This document shows, piece after piece, positions 14,477 to 22,862 of a stretch of 25,975 nt of DNA (the stretch's first letter is position 1; each line of letters begins with the position of its first letter). The notes under the pieces were generated by a model. That model made no database searches, had not been told where the DNA came from, and saw only the letters and a program-made list of their open reading frames with translations. A program made the translations under genes and the position numbers. Origin of the DNA: UBA3495 sp964629875 (GTDB lineage: Bacteria > Chloroflexota > Dehalococcoidia > Lucifugimonadales > UBA3495). The DNA lies in NCBI GenBank assembly GCA_964629875.1, contig CAZVRK010000024.1, forward strand, positions 1-25,975. Direction: 5' to 3'.

Positions 14477-15241
14477 ATGCGTTTGCTATCTTGGAATGTA
14501 AATGGAATCCGGGCTGCGGAGAGAAAAGGATTTGTAGATTGGTTCAATGAAATTTCTCCAGATGTACTAAGCCTTCAAGAAACTAAAGCTCATAAAGAGC
14601 AATTATCTGAACAGCTTACTACTGTGGCAGGATATCACACCTATTTTAGTTCCGCAGAAAGGAAAGGATACAGTGGCGTAGCCACGTATACTAGATTGGA
14701 ACCAGCCAAAGTTGACTTTGGATTTGGTATAGATAAATTTGATAATGAAGGGCGTATATTGCAATTGGATTATGACGAATTCATATTATTCAATATATAT
14801 TTCCCTAATGGTAAGAGTCGTACCGAACGATTAGAGTACAAGATGGATTTTTACGAAGCATTTTTAAAACATATAGACAAACTTCATTCTGAAGGCAGGA
14901 ACATCGTTATATGCGGAGATGTTAATACAGCACATAAACCGATAGACTTAGCCCGTCCTAAAGAAAATGAAAAGATATCAGGATTCTTGCCGATGGAGAG
15001 AGAGTGGATGGATCGATGGGTTGAGAACGGGTTTGTTGATACACTACGTATGTTCAATGAGGAATCGGGGCAATATTCGTGGTGGGACAATCGAGGCGGT
15101 GCTCGAGCTCGAAACGTTGGGTGGAGAATTGATTACTTCTTTGTTAACGAGGAATTTAAAGATAAAGTTAGCACAGGATTTATAATGCCAGAGGTAATGG
15201 GATCTGATCACTGTCCTATCGGGATTGATTTGAATTTGTGA
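14477..15241 (+). CDS. xth: Exodeoxyribonuclease III / AP endonuclease
   Basis: A 254-residue ExoIII-type protein of the endonuclease/exonuclease/phosphatase fold: SWNVNGIRA (N7), LQETK (E35), YFPNGK (Y108), CGDVNTAH (D148 and N150), and GSDHCP (D244 and H245) near the end. It cleaves DNA 5' to abasic sites and degrades 3' ends in base-excision repair. The block WWDNRGGARARNVGWRIDYF is typical of the family. The frame extends to a TTG at 14471, but the ATG at 14477 has GAGGG 6 nt upstream and gives the standard MRLLSWNVNG start. Confidence 0.96.
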   Translation: MRLLSWNVNGIRAAERKGFVDWFNEISPDVLSLQETKAHKEQLSEQLTTVAGYHTYFSSAERKGYSGVATYTRLEPAKVDFGFGIDKFDNEGRILQLDYDEFILFNIYFPNGKSRTERLEYKMDFYEAFLKHIDKLHSEGRNIVICGDVNTAHKPIDLARPKENEKISGFLPMEREWMDRWVENGFVDTLRMFNEESGQYSWWDNRGGARARNVGWRIDYFFVNEEFKDKVSTGFIMPEVMGSDHCPIGIDLNL

Positions 15242-15306
15242 GATTAATTAGATTCTGAAGTTTATTTGTGACCAAATTCAGATGCTAATTTAACATAAAA
15301 CCTTTT

Positions 15307-15335
15307 TTGACATTATGATATTGTGGGTGGATACT
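15307..15335 (+). promoter_or_regulatory. Sigma-70-type promoter for the PAC2 gene
   Basis: TTGACA (15307-15312) is followed after exactly 17 nt by GATACT (15330-15335). The start codon lies about 76 nt beyond the -10, so the transcript would carry a leader of about 70 nt in which I see no riboswitch. Confidence 0.55.
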
Positions 15336-15411
15336 ACATCACCTGAGCGTGTCTGTATGCTCTTATAACCGGAAGAAAAGAATAGAAAATTCATGCCAGA
15401 GGTAAGGTGTA

Positions 15412-16359
15412 ATGGCTGAAGAACTCTTCGTTTTCGATGAGACGCAAAACTATAAATATATGATTAGTGGCTGGCGGAGACAGTGGTCTAATGGAGGGAG
15501 AATATCTAGCCGCTTACCCAGATATCTGATAGATAAGCTCCATGCCCGCAAAATAGGGTCTATGAGCGACTATGTCAACAACATGTGCTATCCGTTTCAG
15601 GTCGCTGGAACGCATGATATCTACAGGCCAGCAGCCTCGTTTGATGATGGGTTGCCTTCATCTGCAATGAATAGGGAGAATGATTTTTATGATGCGGGTG
15701 ATGGTTTAGTTGTTTTCCTTGGAGAAGAGCCCTGGTATAGATTAGATATATATGCTGAAGCCTTCTTTACTGCAGCCCAAAAACTTGGTATTAAGCAAGT
15801 TGTGGCTGTTGAAGGGGTAAATGGTCCTGCGCCACCAGATCTTGAGAGGCGTATAACCTGCACATATAGTAAACCTGAAATGAAAGCTACGCTGGAAAGA
15901 TATGGTGTTCAATTCTCTAGCTATGGGAGTGATAGTAGGAGAGGCCCCACTATCGGTATGGCTTTGGTTTCTATGGCACACTACGAATATAGTGATATAG
16001 AAATGTTTCGGTTTGGAGCGTTGGCTCCCATGTATCCGTTCGTATCGGGATCCAGTCAACAAACGACAATAACGACTGATAGGCGCTCTTTTTATGACAT
16101 TATGATTAGACTGAATGCGATATTCGGTTTAGATATAGATTTATCAGAGCTAAAGGCCCTAGGTGAGTCTGAATCTCAAGAGTTGTCTGATGCTTTGGAA
16201 AAAATGGGATCGTCAAGTCAAGAGGCTAGACAAATAATTGATCAAGTCAGAGATGAGTATTCATATACTCCATTTATACAGCCCGTTGAATTAGATCCGC
16301 TATTAGATCAGGCGCTTCAAGATATCCTCGAGAATATATCTCTGGATCCTGAAGAGTGA
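15412..16359 (+). CDS. PAC2-family protein
   Basis: The 315-residue protein matches the PAC2 (proteasome assembly chaperone 2-like) family: the central GLVVFLGEEPWYRLDIYAEA, then KLGIKQVVAVEGVNGPAPP, an RRITCTYSKPEM segment, and GPTIGMALVSMAHYEYSDIE. Bacterial and archaeal PAC2 proteins are thought to be peptide- or protein-binding or proteasome-related, but most are uncharacterized. The C-terminal 90 residues are acidic and helical (ALEKMGSSSQEARQIIDQVRDEY). The ATG is preceded by an AGAGGTAAGG Shine-Dalgarno. The gene appears monocistronic, with its own promoter upstream and a possible weak hairpin at its stop. No proteasome subunit gene lies in the window. Confidence 0.8.
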   Translation: MAEELFVFDETQNYKYMISGWRRQWSNGGRISSRLPRYLIDKLHARKIGSMSDYVNNMCYPFQVAGTHDIYRPAASFDDGLPSSAMNRENDFYDAGDGLVVFLGEEPWYRLDIYAEAFFTAAQKLGIKQVVAVEGVNGPAPPDLERRITCTYSKPEMKATLERYGVQFSSYGSDSRRGPTIGMALVSMAHYEYSDIEMFRFGALAPMYPFVSGSSQQTTITTDRRSFYDIMIRLNAIFGLDIDLSELKALGESESQELSDALEKMGSSSQEARQIIDQVRDEYSYTPFIQPVELDPLLDQALQDILENISLDPEE

Positions 16360-16380
16360 CTATTAAATAGTCGGCTTTTT
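16358..16380. terminator. Possible weak terminator
   Basis: A 6-bp A/T-rich stem (gactat/atagtc, 16358-16372) with a 3-nt loop is followed by ggcttttt. It sits at the stop of the PAC2 gene and reaches the stop of the convergent FAH-family gene. The stem is weak, so this is tentative. Confidence 0.35.
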
Positions 16381-17401
16381 AAGCTCTATTCTTAAATTCG
16401 TATTTGTAGTCTTTCGCTATTCCTCTTTCCGGAATTGGCGGTAGGCTTGTTACTTTATATCTATAATTAGGATTAGGGTTCTCGGGAGGGTCTATTCTAC
16501 CAACTAGATTGCCTAGACCTTCGACCTCCATTTCAACGACGTCTCCAGGGAGAAGAAACCGGGCTTGTGGGAATCCTTTTCTTATGGCTTCCCCTATTGA
16601 TCCGCCGCCAACAGTCCCACAACCTAGTACATCACCAGGGGCTATTCTGCTGTCTTTAGATGCTCTCTCTATCATATCTCCCCATGTATGGTACGAGACT
16701 CCGGCGTTGCTGTCTTTAACCCAATAATCTCCATTAACTTTCGCAGAGCACTTCACGTGAAGTCTCCCTTCTTTCAAAAAAGGAGCCATTTCATCAGTTG
16801 TGACCATCCATGGTCCAAGTGATGAAGCAGAGTCTTTGCCCTTTGCAGGTCCAAGGCCGACAGAGCTTTCGTCTGCTTGTATATCTCGGCAGCTCCAGTC
16901 ATTAAATATGCAGAATCCCGCGATGTAATCCATTGCAGCAGATGCAGGGACGTTTCGGCCTTCTTTCCCAATTATACAAGCTATTTCTAGTTCGTAATCT
17001 AGCCTTTCACAGGTGTCTGGATGAGGGAAAGAATCTTCAGTACCTAATACACAAAGGGTGTTTGAAAAATAGAAGATCGGCATTCTGTACCATGCCTCTT
17101 GTCTCTCCCTAGTTCCTTGCGCAGTTGCATGTTCTTCAAAAATCATGAAATCTCTGATGGTAGGTGGCTGCAGTATTGGAGAAAATAACTTCGCTTCTGA
17201 TAGTAATATGCTATTGTGTGTCGTGGATTCGTCGAGCGCACTTTGTAACTTAGCCAAAATGTTTTCATCTAGTTCTAGTAGTGCTTGTACGTCTTTTAAT
17301 GGGTTGTCTAACTTTAACAATGAGCTTACATCGACTACTGAATCGCCTTTGATTACTCCACAGCGTGTGCCTTGAGCTTGGCCATATGTGAGTAATTTCA
17401 T
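16379..17401 (-). CDS. Fumarylacetoacetate hydrolase-family protein
   Basis: A 340-residue FAH-fold enzyme. It has an N-terminal FAH_N-like part (1-75), RDFMIFEEHA with the probable catalytic H91, the metal ligands in LDYELEIACIIG (E137 and E139) and FNDWSCRD (D168), and GVSYHTWGDMI and GDVLGCGTVGGGS further on. Family members hydrolyse C-C bonds of acylpyruvate-type compounds or perform related decarboxylation or hydration in aromatic and organic-acid catabolism. The length fits the longer fumarylacetoacetase-like branch. AAGGAG lies about 10 nt before the ATG. Together with the other oxidoreductases here it fits a heterotrophic catabolic lifestyle, but the exact substrate is unknown. Confidence 0.9.
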   Translation of the reverse strand: MKLLTYGQAQGTRCGVIKGDSVVDVSSLLKLDNPLKDVQALLELDENILAKLQSALDESTTHNSILLSEAKLFSPILQPPTIRDFMIFEEHATAQGTRERQEAWYRMPIFYFSNTLCVLGTEDSFPHPDTCERLDYELEIACIIGKEGRNVPASAAMDYIAGFCIFNDWSCRDIQADESSVGLGPAKGKDSASSLGPWMVTTDEMAPFLKEGRLHVKCSAKVNGDYWVKDSNAGVSYHTWGDMIERASKDSRIAPGDVLGCGTVGGGSIGEAIRKGFPQARFLLPGDVVEMEVEGLGNLVGRIDPPENPNPNYRYKVTSLPPIPERGIAKDYKYEFKNRA

Positions 17402-17469
17402 TAAATCTGATTCTCCTTGTCAAATTTGCAGTTGTTCAAATTCGATTGAACCAATGAGATTTTGCGGTT

Positions 17470-18669
17470 CTAACCCGCAACAGGATTCCCTGATATGAAC
17501 AAAATCTCGTCGTCCAAAAGCTGTTTCAGCCAATCAGGAAGTTCCGTAATCAAGTTGTCAGATAAATGCAGACTCTCCAAATGTATCAATTGATTCATAC
17601 TGTCAGGAATTGATGTCAAGTTGTTATTAGAGAGGAACAGGTCTACAAGTTCAGATAGATCCCCCAGCTCATTTGGCAAGACGTTCAAAGCATTGTTATT
17701 TAAATGGAACTCTGTCAACCTTTCTAAGTTGCCTATTTCTGCGGGTAGTTCTTCTATACGATTTCCTTCCAGATCAAAGTAAGTAAGGTCTATCAAGTTG
17801 CCCACATCTGGAGGTAATTCAGTTAGTTTGTTTCTGCGAAGATTTAATTGTATTAATCTAGTTAGTTTGCATATCGTTAACGGTAGTTCTGAGAGGTTGT
17901 TTCCTTCCAAGTCTAGCCAAACCAGGTTTTCAAGATTCTCAATTGTTATTGGTAATTCGGAGATATTATTCCCTTCTAGGTATAGACCGGTCAGGGATAT
18001 TAAATTCCCGAGCTCTGTAGGTAATACCTTGATTTGGTTTCCACCGTGAAGATATAACCAACTGAGGCTTTGTAAATTGCCTATTTCTGATGGTAGTTCA
18101 CTGATGGCATTGCCCTGAAGGTAAAGTTTAGACAAGCTCTTGAGATTTCCGATTGTGTTCGGGAGTGCAGTGATATTGTTCTCACTGAGTTGTAGTTCTG
18201 CAAGAGACTTCAAGTTACCTATTTCTGGTGGCAATTCGGTAATGGCGTTGCCACCCAACTGCAGATCTGTCAATTCCTCCAGATCTCCTATAGTCGATGG
18301 TAGAGATGAGATCTGATTGTTAGTTAGGTACAGCCACGTAACTTTTGTCCAGCCTCTTATTTCCTCTGGAAGTGTGATTAATTGGTTGCTCCCAATATTC
18401 ACCCGACCGAGATTTGTTAGAAGGCCTATTTCTGGTGGCAGAGTTACGAGGTTATTGTCTGACAGGTTGAGGCGGAACAAGTTAGTTAGATTGCCTATTT
18501 CTGAAGGTAGTTCAGATATATTGTTCTCCCGTAAATTCAATTCCGTCAGCTGGGTTTGTTCGAAGACTTCTGCTGGTATTGACGTTAGTCCTTTTCCAGC
18601 CAAGTTTAAAGATGTGGATTCGTCTTCTTTTAGGTCATTAATCAGCGAAAGGATTTCAGAATGATCCAT
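17470..18669 (-). CDS. Leucine-rich-repeat protein
   Basis: This 399-residue protein is almost entirely leucine-rich repeats: about 16 units of 23 residues with the pattern LxxLxLxxNxIxxLPxxIGNLxx, from about residue 19 to 385, after a short helical cap (MDHSEILSLINDLKED). One unit, LYLHGGNQIKVLP, has an extra Gly and is 24 long. The final partial unit reads EILFISGNPVAG. There is no signal peptide, LPXTG motif, kinase or Roc domain, so it seems to be a cytosolic protein-binding solenoid. The repeats are uniform in protein but diverged in DNA. The function is unknown. It lies 68 nt upstream of the FAH-family gene on the same strand and may be co-transcribed with it. Confidence 0.88.
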   Translation of the reverse strand: MDHSEILSLINDLKEDESTSLNLAGKGLTSIPAEVFEQTQLTELNLRENNISELPSEIGNLTNLFRLNLSDNNLVTLPPEIGLLTNLGRVNIGSNQLITLPEEIRGWTKVTWLYLTNNQISSLPSTIGDLEELTDLQLGGNAITELPPEIGNLKSLAELQLSENNITALPNTIGNLKSLSKLYLQGNAISELPSEIGNLQSLSWLYLHGGNQIKVLPTELGNLISLTGLYLEGNNISELPITIENLENLVWLDLEGNNLSELPLTICKLTRLIQLNLRRNKLTELPPDVGNLIDLTYFDLEGNRIEELPAEIGNLERLTEFHLNNNALNVLPNELGDLSELVDLFLSNNNLTSIPDSMNQLIHLESLHLSDNLITELPDWLKQLLDDEILFISGNPVAG

Positions 18670-18814
18670 GTAGCGTCCTATAAATATGTAATTAGTACTG
18701 AGTTATCACGTTAATTCGTGTTGCTCTGAATGTTAACATTTGGGCACTTGTGGGACAATATATACATTAGTTTCATACAGAAAAAAATTTATAGGTGTAT
18801 TGAACTAAAAAAAA

Positions 18815-18823
18815 TGGTACAAT
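18815..18823 (+). promoter_or_regulatory. Possible extended -10 promoter
   Basis: TGGTACAAT has the form of an extended -10 (TGn then TACAAT). It lies in the A/T-rich divergent region 18670-18910, about 88 nt before the downstream start. No good -35 is seen. Confidence 0.3.
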
Positions 18824-18910
18824 TCCGGCAATATCCTCTCAATGATATGTATTTAATGTTATGCAACGATCATTTTGGGGTTTAATACCATAATGGTGGA
18901 GGTTATATAT

Positions 18911-19858
18911 ATGGTGCAGCTTAAAGGAAGGCCAAGGGTTGAAGCTGGTAATGTTACTTTTGTAATGCAGCACGAATTATGGGACGGAAACATTCAGGAC
19001 CACGCGGATCAAGGTGTGGTTGTTCAAGTAGTAAGTGACGTTGATGGAAAAGAAACAGTCCTGCTACGTTTCAACTGCTTTGATGAAGAGCGTAGTTATG
19101 TTTATGGTCCCGAAAACGATAACCTAGAGGTCGGTGGCCCAATGATGTTGGAATCTTCCAACGAGAAGATTTCCGGCGGTAAGAAGTTCAGACTTGATCC
19201 TATTATTGACGGTAATCCAATAGCCTGGACGATGAAGACTATAAAAAACAAATTACCACAAATGTTAAATAGGGCCGGATATTCTGAAATTTCCGAGAAC
19301 CTAGACACAGAAGAAGTTTTAATGGCTCTACCTGAGGTAGAGGCTATAGCCCGTGAATTGTTTGCTACAAAAAGAAATGTAGTAAAACATAATCGGGGAA
19401 CTGAGATATTCGAAGCCGGAAACATACGGTTTGGATTGGAAATGCGTCGTTTACCAGTCGGTGACGGTGGCCTAGCAATACATGTGTTGGCTGACATTGG
19501 CGGAGTACCAGGAAAGAGCTTCGTTGAAGAGACTGAGATGATTGCTTTCGACTGTTTCTGGGACGGACCTCATTACCACTATGGTCCTAGAAACAAGAAC
19601 CATAGAATCTACTGGGATAGGACACTCATCGAAGATCCGCTAGGTTGGTGCCTAGAGCAATTGAATAGGAACAAACTTGGTGCAATGATCGAAAGAGCTG
19701 GATACCCTGGTATAGCGGCTGATCTTGATGAAGATAAGATTGAAGCAGTGCTTCCAGACATGGGTAAGAAGGCCCGTGAGATGTCCAATTTGGGCATCGA
19801 CCTGACTGGACACCCAGGACTACCATTAGAGCCAACTCCTAACATGGTAAGGGGCTAA
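18911..19858 (+). CDS. Protein with two tandem copies of an uncharacterized domain
   Basis: About 315 residues made of two homologous modules (about 10-150 and 168-291). Matching landmarks are EAGNVTF and EAGNIRF, FNCFDEERSYVYGPENDN and FDCFWDGPHYHYGPRNKN, a DP..W segment before a helix, RAGYSEI and RAGYPGI, and a final LPEVEAIAREL versus LPDMGKKAREM. No catalytic motif or membrane segment is recognized. I associate it loosely with an uncharacterized DUF (possibly DUF7700), without certainty. The frame runs back to 18875, but the ATG at 18911 has a strong GGAGG 8 nt upstream. The strong Shine-Dalgarno, isolated position and strong terminator suggest good expression. The conserved Trp, Tyr and His residues may form a ligand site, which is inference. 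Confidence 0.75.
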   Translation: MVQLKGRPRVEAGNVTFVMQHELWDGNIQDHADQGVVVQVVSDVDGKETVLLRFNCFDEERSYVYGPENDNLEVGGPMMLESSNEKISGGKKFRLDPIIDGNPIAWTMKTIKNKLPQMLNRAGYSEISENLDTEEVLMALPEVEAIARELFATKRNVVKHNRGTEIFEAGNIRFGLEMRRLPVGDGGLAIHVLADIGGVPGKSFVEETEMIAFDCFWDGPHYHYGPRNKNHRIYWDRTLIEDPLGWCLEQLNRNKLGAMIERAGYPGIAADLDEDKIEAVLPDMGKKAREMSNLGIDLTGHPGLPLEPTPNMVRG

Positions 19859-19878
19859 TCAGTAGTCATACACAAGTA

Positions 19879-19927
19879 ACCAAAAAAGAGAGGCCCGAGA
19901 ATTTTCTCGGGCCTCTCTTTTTTTGGT
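19879..19927. terminator. Bidirectional intrinsic terminator
   Basis: A G/C-rich stem (gagaggcccgagaa/ttctcgggcctctc) with a 2-nt loop is flanked by 6 A and 7 T, giving one bulged base. It lies between the stops of the convergent duplicated-domain gene and msrA and can serve both. Confidence 0.92.
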
Positions 19928-20482
19928 TTATTGAAACGCTCCGGATTTAAGTCTATTTCCAAACTTCGATTGTAACTTTGCTACTTTCGGGCTTATGACA
20001 AACTGGCAATACATTTGCTCTGGGTTTGAAAGATAGTAATTCTTATGATAGTCCTCGGCTTCATAGAAAACATCGAATGCTTCTACTGTTGTAACTATGG
20101 GGTTTCCGCCATATTCACTTGGGTCTAGTTTGCTAATATGCTCAGAAGCAATGGACCTTTGTTCTTCTGTTGTGTAGAGAATTACTGACCTGTATCGAGT
20201 TCCCACGTCAGCTCCTTGTCTATTCAACGTAGTTGGATCATGCGTAGCAAAAAATACAGTTAGGAGGTCTTCAAATGAAATGTGCTCTGGTTCAAACTCA
20301 ATCCTAGCAACTTCGACATGCCCAGTTGTTTCACTGCATACCATTTGATAGCTGGGATTTTCAACGTGCCCACCTGAGTAACCTGATGATACCGACACAA
20401 CTCCTTCAAGTGCCTGGAACACCGCTTCCACGCACCAGAAGCACCCACCTCCAAATACAGCTACACTCGTATCTTTTTCCAT
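19928..20482 (-). CDS. msrA: Peptide methionine sulfoxide reductase MsrA
   Basis: About 184 residues with the MsrA hallmark GGGCFWCVE, whose C14 is the nucleophile reducing methionine-S-sulfoxide. Other family blocks are YSGGHVENPSYQMVCSETTGHVE, FFATHDPTTLNRQGADVGTRYRS-like residues and AEDYHKNYY. A Cys near the end (QMYCQFVI) could be the resolving cysteine. It repairs oxidized proteins using thioredoxin. The frame is open to 20518, but the ATG at 20480-20482 has AAGGA about 8 nt upstream and gives the normal N-terminus. No MsrB is fused or adjacent. The active site uses Cys, not Sec. Confidence 0.95.
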   Translation of the reverse strand: MEKDTSVAVFGGGCFWCVEAVFQALEGVVSVSSGYSGGHVENPSYQMVCSETTGHVEVARIEFEPEHISFEDLLTVFFATHDPTTLNRQGADVGTRYRSVILYTTEEQRSIASEHISKLDPSEYGGNPIVTTVEAFDVFYEAEDYHKNYYLSNPEQMYCQFVISPKVAKLQSKFGNRLKSGAFQ

Positions 20483-20701
20483 ATCTTCTCGTCCTTCTCT
20501 AAAGCTTAGTTCTTCCAAATCCTAACGCAATGGGATAGTAAGGGCAATAGATTTGTCTGTATTGGTGTATTCAGATTTTTGTTTGGGTATATGCTTAATT
20601 TGAAACTGCTGCTAAATGTAAACTGGCATCTCAATAATAATAATCTATTTTCAGTTACAATCTGGTAATAAGAAACAATGTGAAAGGGATGTGAATCGTC
20701 A

Positions 20702-21445
20702 ATGGACATTATATTTCCAATTATTGGCGGACTAATTGCTCTGGCCATACCGATCCTGGTAGTAATCGGGATAGTGTATTTTATTATGCGTTTGCGGAAT
20801 AATTCACCTATGAGGTTTTTTTCCTATAGGTCGGCTTTGCGTGCGTATTTTTATGTTGTAATCCTAATTTCGGTAATTATTGGAGCTCTTTCTGGTGGGT
20901 CTACTTTATTGAAAGTAGGATTAGGTGAAGCTTTTGGGACAGAGTTTAGTTATGGTGAAGTTTATGAAGAGGATAAATGGCGCGCACGTGACAGATCAGA
21001 TAGGGAGTTAGAGTTGCATAAGAGTGATGCCCCTCCCATGACAGAAGAAGAGATTAACAAACAGTACCCTCCGTTAGAGGAGAGATTGGTGTACAAAGTC
21101 AAAGAATCCATCATATTTGGAGCGAGTCTCTTGCTCATCGGTATAATTCTGGGTTTGGTTCACTTGGTAGCTAGGCGTTCTATAGAGACAGAAACCGAGC
21201 GTGTAGATATATTAAGGAGAGTCTATTTGTTCGCTGGTTTGCTGGTCTTTGCGGTTGCAAGTATTATATCTCTAACTGTTGCTATACCGGAGACTCTTAG
21301 CTATATGTTTATAGGAGCTAGGCCGGGTGATGAATATTTATCTCCTGGTGAACCATTGTCTATAGCTATTATTTCTTTGCCTGTCTGGATCTTGTATTTG
21401 TATTTGACGTTAAGAAATATAAAAAGCTCTAAGGCTGAAGTCTAA
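20702..21445 (+). CDS. Integral membrane protein of unknown function, five predicted helices
   Basis: A 247-residue protein with hydrophobic segments at about 3-30, 47-70, 137-160, 175-197 and 218-237. Between the second and third is a polar, acidic segment (about 75-130) containing YEEDKWRARDRSDRELELHK. The topology and the FSYRSALRAYFYVVILIS stretch recall the DUF5671-type membrane domain seen in Chloroflexota, but I cannot confirm this. No catalytic motif is seen. It is divergent from msrA and convergent with the beta-propeller gene, with a strong terminator between, so it appears monocistronic. Confidence 0.7.
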   Translation: MDIIFPIIGGLIALAIPILVVIGIVYFIMRLRNNSPMRFFSYRSALRAYFYVVILISVIIGALSGGSTLLKVGLGEAFGTEFSYGEVYEEDKWRARDRSDRELELHKSDAPPMTEEEINKQYPPLEERLVYKVKESIIFGASLLLIGIILGLVHLVARRSIETETERVDILRRVYLFAGLLVFAVASIISLTVAIPETLSYMFIGARPGDEYLSPGEPLSIAIISLPVWILYLYLTLRNIKSSKAEV

Positions 21446-21455
21446 CGTATGCAAA

Positions 21456-21488
21456 GAAAACAGGCACCCAAATCGGGTGCCTGTTTTC
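21456..21488. terminator. Bidirectional intrinsic terminator
   Basis: Arms gaaaacaggcaccc (21456-21469) and gggtgcctgttttc (21475-21488) are exact complements around a 5-nt loop, with A and T tracts on the outside. It lies 10 nt after the stop of the membrane-protein gene and 19 nt before the stop of the convergent propeller gene. Confidence 0.92.
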
Positions 21489-21507
21489 AAAATAGCCAGT
21501 ATAAGAA

Positions 21508-22389
21508 TTAACGTTGGCGGACGAATTTATCCATTCCACCGGGATTGGTTAGGCCGACATAGATATCTCCGTTTGCATCCACCCAGCTACCGTGTCCAGA
21601 TCCTCTGCAATCGAATCTTGATAAAACAGTACCCTTAGTGTCGAGAACACTGACCCGCGCCGATGAGCCATCTACACTGCCTTCACTTACATATAACATG
21701 CCGTCTGTGCCTACTGAGATATCCATAGGTCTTTGTATGTCATTCCAGATGTCTATGAATTCACCGTCTAGTGTAAACAATTGCATGCGATGGTTTTCTC
21801 GATCGCACAAAAAGATAGTGTCGTTGTGTATTACTAAACTATGTGGCAGATGGAAGTGTGCTGGGTCAACCTTTCCGGGTTCGCCCCAGGATTGTTTTAG
21901 TTGTCCATCCCAGCTGAACCTATGTATTCTTGCGTTCCTATAACCGTCAGCCACATAAAGGTCTCCGGACGGAGACGGAATAATTTCGGCAGGATAGTTA
22001 AATGGCCCTGCTGCTCTTGGAACCAGGTCACCTGGGTTTTCACAACCTGTATCTGAGTGGACTCCATGTCTCCCCAGCATTTGTATTGGTTTCCCATCTA
22101 AGGTGTAAATAAGGCACACTGAGCTGTCTCGATCTGTTACGTATACAACGTCGTCTTCAATAAATATGCTGTGCGCTAATACAAATGAACCATCCCCCCA
22201 GCTATCTAAAAAATTGCCGTCGCTATCGAATATTACGACGGGTGGGTCTTTACGTTGAAAGGCATAAACTCTGTTTTGCGAGTCTGCTGCCATGGCACTA
22301 ACCATAGCAAATGACTCTCCATCGGGCAGCTTTGCCCAGTCTTCTACGACTTCATATTTGTAGTCTCCCATTCCGACAACAGGCATCAT
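21508..22389 (-). CDS. NHL-repeat beta-propeller protein
   Basis: A 293-residue protein built of NHL-like blades, each with a pattern such as DGNFLDSWGDGSFVLAHSIF, LYVADGYRNARIHRFSWDG, IFLCDRENHRMQLFTLDGEF and LYVSEGSVDGSSARVSVLD. About six blades are visible, similar to the propeller of peptidyl-alpha-hydroxyglycine alpha-amidating lyases and related proteins. No secretion signal or catalytic assignment is clear, so I call only the fold. AGGAG lies 4-7 nt before two adjacent ATGs (22387-22389 and 22384-22386), and either could be used. No enzyme gene is coupled to it. Confidence 0.8.
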   Translation of the reverse strand: MMPVVGMGDYKYEVVEDWAKLPDGESFAMVSAMAADSQNRVYAFQRKDPPVVIFDSDGNFLDSWGDGSFVLAHSIFIEDDVVYVTDRDSSVCLIYTLDGKPIQMLGRHGVHSDTGCENPGDLVPRAAGPFNYPAEIIPSPSGDLYVADGYRNARIHRFSWDGQLKQSWGEPGKVDPAHFHLPHSLVIHNDTIFLCDRENHRMQLFTLDGEFIDIWNDIQRPMDISVGTDGMLYVSEGSVDGSSARVSVLDTKGTVLSRFDCRGSGHGSWVDANGDIYVGLTNPGGMDKFVRQR

Positions 22390-22510
22390 GAAACTCCTTT
22401 AATGTTTGAATATAATCGTACTATTAGACACGGGTATTTGATCAAAATATAAGTGTCAGAAATAAAATTGGGATTTAATGGTACGTTCTGCATTGAACAT
22501 TAGTGATGCT

Positions 22511-22705
22511 CTAGCAGTCCATTGACACAAAATACCGACAGTGTCTGCAATATATGTCTACATCCTGTATCAGTTCATGACACTGAGTACATTCGATGTC
22601 TGGGGCGAGTGCTAATAAATGTGCCCCACACTGTTTGCAGAAAGATTGTGCTGCTTCTACTACATCCTCTCCGCAGTGCGGGCAAAAAGTCGCGCTTGTA
22701 GTCAT
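22511..22705 (-). CDS. Small double zinc-ribbon protein
   Basis: A 64-residue protein with four CxxC knuckles: CPHC (8-11), CKQC (23-26), CTQC (39-42) and CRHC (53-56). This is enough for two zinc ribbons. It starts at the ATG 22703-22705 with GGAG 8 nt upstream. The frame is open back to the assembly gap, so a longer protein cannot be excluded, but the ribosome site favours this start. It ends SMDC. It lies downstream of znuB on the same strand, beyond the gap. Whether it belongs to the zinc operon is inference. Such small ribbon proteins bind nucleic acid or protein, or simply zinc. Confidence 0.65.
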   Translation of the reverse strand: MTTSATFCPHCGEDVVEAAQSFCKQCGAHLLALAPDIECTQCHELIQDVDIYCRHCRYFVSMDC

Positions 22706-22762
22706 TTTATGAACTCCAGGTAAAGATTTATCTTCGCCTAGCAATCTATGATTTGTGCTTAC

Positions 22763-22862
22763 NNNNNNNNNNNNNNNNNNNNNNNNNNNNNNNNNNNNNN
22801 NNNNNNNNNNNNNNNNNNNNNNNNNNNNNNNNNNNNNNNNNNNNNNNNNNNNNNNNNNNNNN
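22763..22862. other. Assembly gap (100 N)
   Basis: Exactly 100 N. The ZnuB frame stops about 60-70 residues short of the family's usual end, so the true gap is probably over 200 bp and holds the znuB 3' end. On the far side two of the three minus frames have stops within 22 nt, and either could be the znuB stop if little is missing. Confidence 0.95.

Noticed and set aside
18317..18664. Plus-strand frames opposite the leucine-rich-repeat gene
   Set aside because: They are regular because the opposite strand is repetitive, and there is no independent coding sign.
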